This document shows, piece after piece, positions 62,701 to 64,000 of a stretch of 64,000 nucleotides of DNA. The stretch lies in NCBI RefSeq assembly GCF_018873765.1, contig NC_057916.1, positions 28,867,501 through 28,931,500 on the forward strand. The letters run 5' to 3'. Under the pieces are notes generated by a model, which saw only the letters and a program-made list of their open reading frames with translations, was not told where the DNA came from and did no database searches. The DNA is from Telopea speciosissima. Its lineage: Eukaryota > Streptophyta > Magnoliopsida > Proteales > Proteaceae. Each line of letters starts with the position of its first letter. Within the stretch, counting starts at the first letter, position 1. Made by a program: the position numbers and the translations under genes.

Positions 62701-63601
62701 AATGCATATTTTAGTTGTTTCTATTGAATTTTGTGTGTGCTAATTCTAAATTATGTGTAGAATAGGCTATATTAGAGAAAGTTTACAGCATGGTACGAAG
62801 TACACTAGCAACCTAGGATCCGAAACCAAACTACCATTTTAGGTGTGTGTTTATATAATCTAAAGGTTCCAATATGTTAAAGATGCTTAATTAGGATTTC
62901 CCTTAAGTTTCAGGTGAAAATATAGTCATTTGACCACCGGAATAATCAAAAGAAACATGCAGCCGAAATGTACCGGCCGAAATCTGAAATATTTTGGTTT
63001 TGACCAGGCTTACAAAGGCATACCACATCATATGCCATATTCAACCGACGTCTTTCATCCAACACTTCTCTTGCACCTGGTCTATGCAATAGCCTGTATA
63101 AACTGCCCCTGCAATTCAAAACCAATAGTCATTATTATTTCGTCAAACCGGAACTACCCTTTGTACATATCTAAACTGATGATTACAAAATGTGGTTTAC
63201 ATTTTCCTCCCTCCTTTTGGATGGGAAAGGGAGGGGTTCGAGGAAGAAAGCAAAATATTTGAAAAGAAAATCTCAGAGAGAAACCTTGATAAATATTCCG
63301 TGACTATAGACAAGTTTGGAGGCTGAGTAACAGCACCCATGAAAAGAACGATGTTTGGATGTCGTAGTCGTTTCATTATTGCAACCTAATAAGGAAAAAA
63401 AAAAAAGAGAAACTACAATTCAAAACCCAGTAGCAGGAAAAAAACATAAAATGCAACCATAATTCATCAAACTAAACAAAACTGAAACTCCTTCATTATT
63501 TACATGAGACATAATGGTAATCTCAGACATACCTCTCTCAAGAATTCCTTGAAGCGCTCTGCATGAAGATCTTGTTCCATAAGAATCTTCACAGCAACAT
63601 C
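35716..63601 (-). CDS. CTR1: CTR1-type Raf-like MAPKKK, C-terminal kinase part (5' end beyond window)
   Basis: Eight minus-strand exons: 63533-63601, 63285-63385, 63024-63108, 62106-62204, 60958-61026, 60728-60859, 35920-36014, 35716-35824. All phases agree and encode 252 residues to the stop. Motifs in order: VAVK (ATP lysine), EFLREVAIM (alpha-C Glu), [29 protein letters not shown] (catalytic loop), [56 protein letters not shown]. The [10 protein letters not shown] insert and [17 protein letters not shown] are the CTR1 signature; EDR1-like kinases differ there. CTR1 binds ethylene receptors at the ER and phosphorylates EIN2, repressing ethylene responses in the absence of the hormone. The glycine loop and the regulatory N-terminus lie past 64000. 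The intron between the sixth and seventh visible exons is 24,713 bp and packed with transposons and viral DNA. Confidence 0.94.
36015..36800. other. CTR1 giant intron, segment next to the acceptor
   Basis: A/T-rich, non-coding intron sequence between the acceptor at 36015 and the left breakpoint of the viral insertion at 36800. Nothing recognised. Confidence 0.6.
36801..40826 (+). pseudogene. EPRV copy 1 polyprotein: coiled coil, coat, protease, RT, partial RNase H
   Basis: The frame is open from the left breakpoint (36801) to a stop at 40826, with no start codon of its own because the movement-protein part is missing. It shows a Pro-rich linker, a coiled coil at about 37190-37450, the coat-protein region at about 38130-38720, a basic stretch then a CCHC knuckle ([14 protein letters not shown], about 38922-38963), aspartic protease DTGCS (about 39298), the RT active site YIDD (40226-40237) and RNase H sequence from about 40660. 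The frame ends early because of a one-base difference from copy 2 near 40807. A further altered stretch lies at about 40850-40930. Broken by truncation and frameshift. Confidence 0.88.
40906..41943 (+). pseudogene. EPRV copy 1: RNase H end and C-terminal extension
   Basis: Begins within the distal RNase H segment ([18 protein letters not shown], about 40965-41018) and continues about 300 residues to a stop at 41943. The extension is Pro/Ser-rich first and then hydrophobic-aromatic (residues such as [19 protein letters not shown] near 41168), ending in an acidic tail. I know no domain for it. In some florendoviruses a second ORF follows the polyprotein; this could be a fused equivalent (inference). 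Confidence 0.75.
41950..42050 (+). repeat. Tandem TATGTATGTCTG / ATCGAG repeats after the EPRV ORF
   Basis: Short units mixing TATGTATGTCTGTATATCGAG-like words repeat several times directly after the polyprotein stop. Copy 2 has the corresponding array at about 48895-48990 with a different unit number. Confidence 0.7.
42102..42280 (+). promoter_or_regulatory. EPRV pregenomic RNA promoter with tandem repeats, copy 1
   Basis: Four tandem units of about 30 bp (core CCAACTATGGTTAGGT...GACTTTTGTA, 42102-42228) precede a perfect palindrome TAACCGCGGTTA (42234-42245) and a TATA-like TATTTAAG (42271-42278). The arrangement (between the end of one genome and the leader of the next, before the ORF at 42698) is that of a pararetroviral pregenomic promoter. 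Transcription from it would run through copy 2. Confidence 0.65.
42288..42697 (+). other. EPRV leader between copy 1 promoter and copy 2 ORF
   Basis: Non-coding leader of about 410 bp with a direct repeat CTTCTTCTGGTTTATTATGG at about 42287 and 42371. A clear Met-tRNA primer site (TGGTATCAGAGC) is not seen. After copy 2 the sequence instead continues differently from 49211, so one junction has been rearranged. Confidence 0.55.
42698..44506 (+). pseudogene. EPRV copy 2: movement protein and coiled-coil region
   Basis: Starts at an ATG (42698) and stays open for 602 codons. Residues about 120-230 match the caulimovirid 30K-type movement protein: [49 protein letters not shown] and a YRLQNHAMN block. 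Such proteins form tubules at plasmodesmata for cell-to-cell spread. A Pro-rich hinge and the coiled coil shared with copy 1 follow. A frameshift near 44490 ends the frame; in an intact genome it would continue into the coat protein. Confidence 0.88.
44499..46343 (+). pseudogene. EPRV copy 2: coat protein, zinc knuckle and start of protease, multiply frameshifted
   Basis: Corresponds to copy 1 at about 37550-39380, but the reading frame changes many times through one- and two-base indels between about 44430 and 46265. The zinc-knuckle cysteines are disrupted (about 45860-45900), and an extra C near 46260 shifts the frame just after the protease DTGCS. Not translatable as one protein. Confidence 0.85.
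46405..47713 (+). pseudogene. EPRV copy 2: protease end, reverse transcriptase, RNase H
   Basis: The frame from 46405 carries the rest of the protease and most of the RT, including the catalytic YIDD (about 47166-47177). Indels near 47238-47305 shift it into a second frame (47135-47713) that holds the thumb region and RNase H ([14 protein letters not shown]). A TAG at 47711-47713 replaces a codon that is sense in copy 1. Confidence 0.87.
47801..48877 (+). pseudogene. EPRV copy 2: RNase H end and C-terminal extension
   Basis: Counterpart of 40906-41943 with a more complete RNase H connection. Indels at about 48330-48415 alter the middle of the extension locally. Ends at the same acidic C-terminus (stop at 48877). 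Confidence 0.75.
49053..49210 (+). promoter_or_regulatory. EPRV promoter, copy 2, with three repeat units
   Basis: Same layout as 42102-42287 but with three tandem units instead of four (49053-49151), the TAACCGCGGTTA palindrome and TATTTAAG at 49194-49201. Homology with copy 1 ends at 49210. Transcripts from here would enter the following intron sequence. Confidence 0.6.
49211..49526. other. Right junction of the EPRV array
   Basis: Sequence after the last viral homology. TGGTATAGCAGAC at about 49262-49274 loosely resembles a Met-tRNA primer binding site, and the preceding 50 bp may be an alternative viral leader. No gene seen; A/T-rich from about 49370. Confidence 0.4.
49527..51570 (-). 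mobile_element. RTE-type LINE, 5'-truncated, in CTR1 intron
   Basis: Minus-strand RTE pieces: WWWDDEVQ near 51300-51340, [17 protein letters not shown] and [13 protein letters not shown] at 50655-50846, [18 protein letters not shown] at 50023-50256, and [18 protein letters not shown] at 49881-50084. The 3' end is followed by a CAAA-type tail on plus at 49527-49552. Frames are broken by stops and indels. Same family as 17802-20040, but without SINE insertions. Confidence 0.87.
51571..53776. other. CTR1 intron between RTE LINE and hAT element; LTR-like remnant
   Basis: No coding gene supported. About 140 bp at 52930-53070 (TTTAGGCCCATAAAAGTGGCCTATTAC..., ending CTGCATCA) match 60425-60560 with many substitutions, so both look like ends of related LTRs. 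A short GATA run lies at about 53628-53640. Confidence 0.45.
54847..58791 (+). pseudogene. hAT transposase with BED finger and DUF659, frame-broken
   Basis: Start ATG at 54847. A BED-type finger has [12 protein letters not shown] (about 55030-55065), continuing in another frame with [17 protein letters not shown] (about 55069-55120). The DUF659 region is in 55416-56435 ([34 protein letters not shown]). Distal pieces run through 56460-56612, an intron (about 56613-56707) and 56708-56840. The hAT C-terminal dimerisation domain ([18 protein letters not shown]) is at 57109-57768, with an acidic Gly/Asp-rich segment. After a frameshift near 57765 come a triplicated Pro-rich repeat and a Tyr/Gly/Ser-rich tail ending at 58791. 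Frameshifts near 55060, 55230, 56430 and 57765 make it a pseudogene unless some are sequence errors or unrecognised introns. Confidence 0.82.
57801..58293 (+). repeat. Threefold tandem repeat (about 155-168 bp units) in hAT transposase tail
   Basis: Units about 57801-57968, 57969-58122 and 58121-58293 share CACCCCCACCCTCGAGAGG, GGAAGCGTAGGGGTCGAC, ATGGACATTGATAACC and GGACATTGGCGTGC. Units 1 and 3 are nearly identical; unit 2 has indels. Each encodes a Pro-rich/basic/[17 protein letters not shown] block. Confidence 0.88.
59339..60727. other. CTR1 giant intron, donor-side segment
   Basis: Non-coding, A-rich on plus. The 60425-60560 part is related to 52930-53070 (both end CTGCATCA), probably an LTR end of a shared retrotransposon family. 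The donor for the giant intron is GTTTGT at 60727 (minus). Confidence 0.5.
61027..62105. other. CTR1 intron between the HRDLK and DFG exons
   Basis: About 1.1 kb of non-coding intron. A C-run broken by A lies at about 61387-61406. Nothing else recognised. Confidence 0.6.
62205..63023. other. CTR1 intron before the HRDLK exon
   Basis: Non-coding intron of about 820 bp. Around 62340-62480, AAATTTTGG/TTTCGATC-type words suggest an old repeat, but no ends or target duplication were found. Confidence 0.5.
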
Positions 63602-64000
63602 CTGACATCATAAATGTTTGTACAAATGAAAATGAAATAACTTGCAACATAAAGAGCAGATTTAATCACAATGTTTAGCACCATGACCACGGGATAGCTA
63701 TACAAGATGAAAAAAGTTAATGTCGCAAGAAAATGAGCCATTATAAGTTTGAAGTTATTGTACCGCAGGTGGAATTTTGGGGATTCTTGTAATGTTTATT
63801 TTACTTTGGGGACGTATGAGTACTAACTCATCCTAAGGAGATACTTGTAATTAGACCTTATTTTTATGTTACAAATATAACTCTTTGCTGTTGTTTAGGG
63901 TTACAGAAGAAACAAATCGATCAGCCTCTCTTCTCTCCTCTATTCTTTTCTTATTTCTTCTTCTCTTGATCTGTGCAGATACTGGTTAGTGCTTTTCTAA
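63602..64000. other. CTR1 intron running off the right edge
   Basis: No further kinase exon (glycine-rich loop) is seen here, so the CTR1 5' exons lie past 64000. The last 250 bp look like retrotransposon LTR sequence (T-rich, CTCTCTTCTCTCC tract, GTGCAGATACTGG near 63975) but cannot be delimited. Confidence 0.5.

Overview
The window is nuclear DNA of a flowering plant, most likely a eudicot. It has spliced genes with GT-AG introns, plant-only families (phytosulfokine precursor, GH17-X8-GPI glucanase, a CTR1-type Raf-like kinase, a PCFS4-type polyadenylation factor), Au-type and other tRNA-derived SINEs, plant RTE and L1 LINEs, many MITEs, and an integrated plant pararetrovirus. Four host genes can be supported. 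The rest is mostly mobile DNA, much of it nested inside two very long genes.

Layout. 1-2.1 kb: a three-exon phytosulfokine (PSK) precursor on +, bracketed by a 29-bp inverted repeat. 2.3-4.1 kb: a Mutator-like foldback MITE and a decayed Ty1/copia relic carrying a second foldback MITE. 4.77-6.74 kb: a two-exon GH17 glucan endo-1,3-beta-glucosidase with X8 domain and GPI signal (+). 7.8-9.6 kb: a cluster of hAT-type MITEs with 8-bp target duplications. 9.9-10.8 kb: an L1 fragment. 12.8-27.6 kb: the PCFS4-like pre-mRNA cleavage/polyadenylation factor on -, seven coding exons, with introns filled by RTE LINEs, SINEs, MITEs and a short LTR element. 29.6-30.2 kb: two more foldback MITEs. 30.5-34.4 kb: a 5'-truncated L1 LINE with a 16-bp target duplication. 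35.7-64.0 kb: the 3' two-thirds of the CTR1 kinase domain on -, eight exons, continuing past the right edge.

The most striking point is the penultimate CTR1 intron (36015-60727, about 24.7 kb). It holds, antisense to CTR1: a head-to-tail tandem (about 1.8 genome lengths, unit about 6.95 kb) of an endogenous Caulimoviridae-type pararetrovirus at 36801 to about 49.2 kb; a truncated RTE LINE; and a complete 5.55-kb hAT transposon (53777-59330, 8-bp duplication) with broken transposase frames and a triplicated C-terminal repeat. The two viral copies are nearly identical apart from clusters of indels. Each is broken at different places. A C-terminal extension of about 300 residues after RNase H has no domain I can name.

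PSK (growth peptide), the GH17 enzyme (beta-1,3-glucan turnover at the cell surface), PCFS4 (3'-end processing) and CTR1 (negative regulator of ethylene signalling) are independent genes and do not form a cluster. All calls come from reading the sequence; no database search was run.
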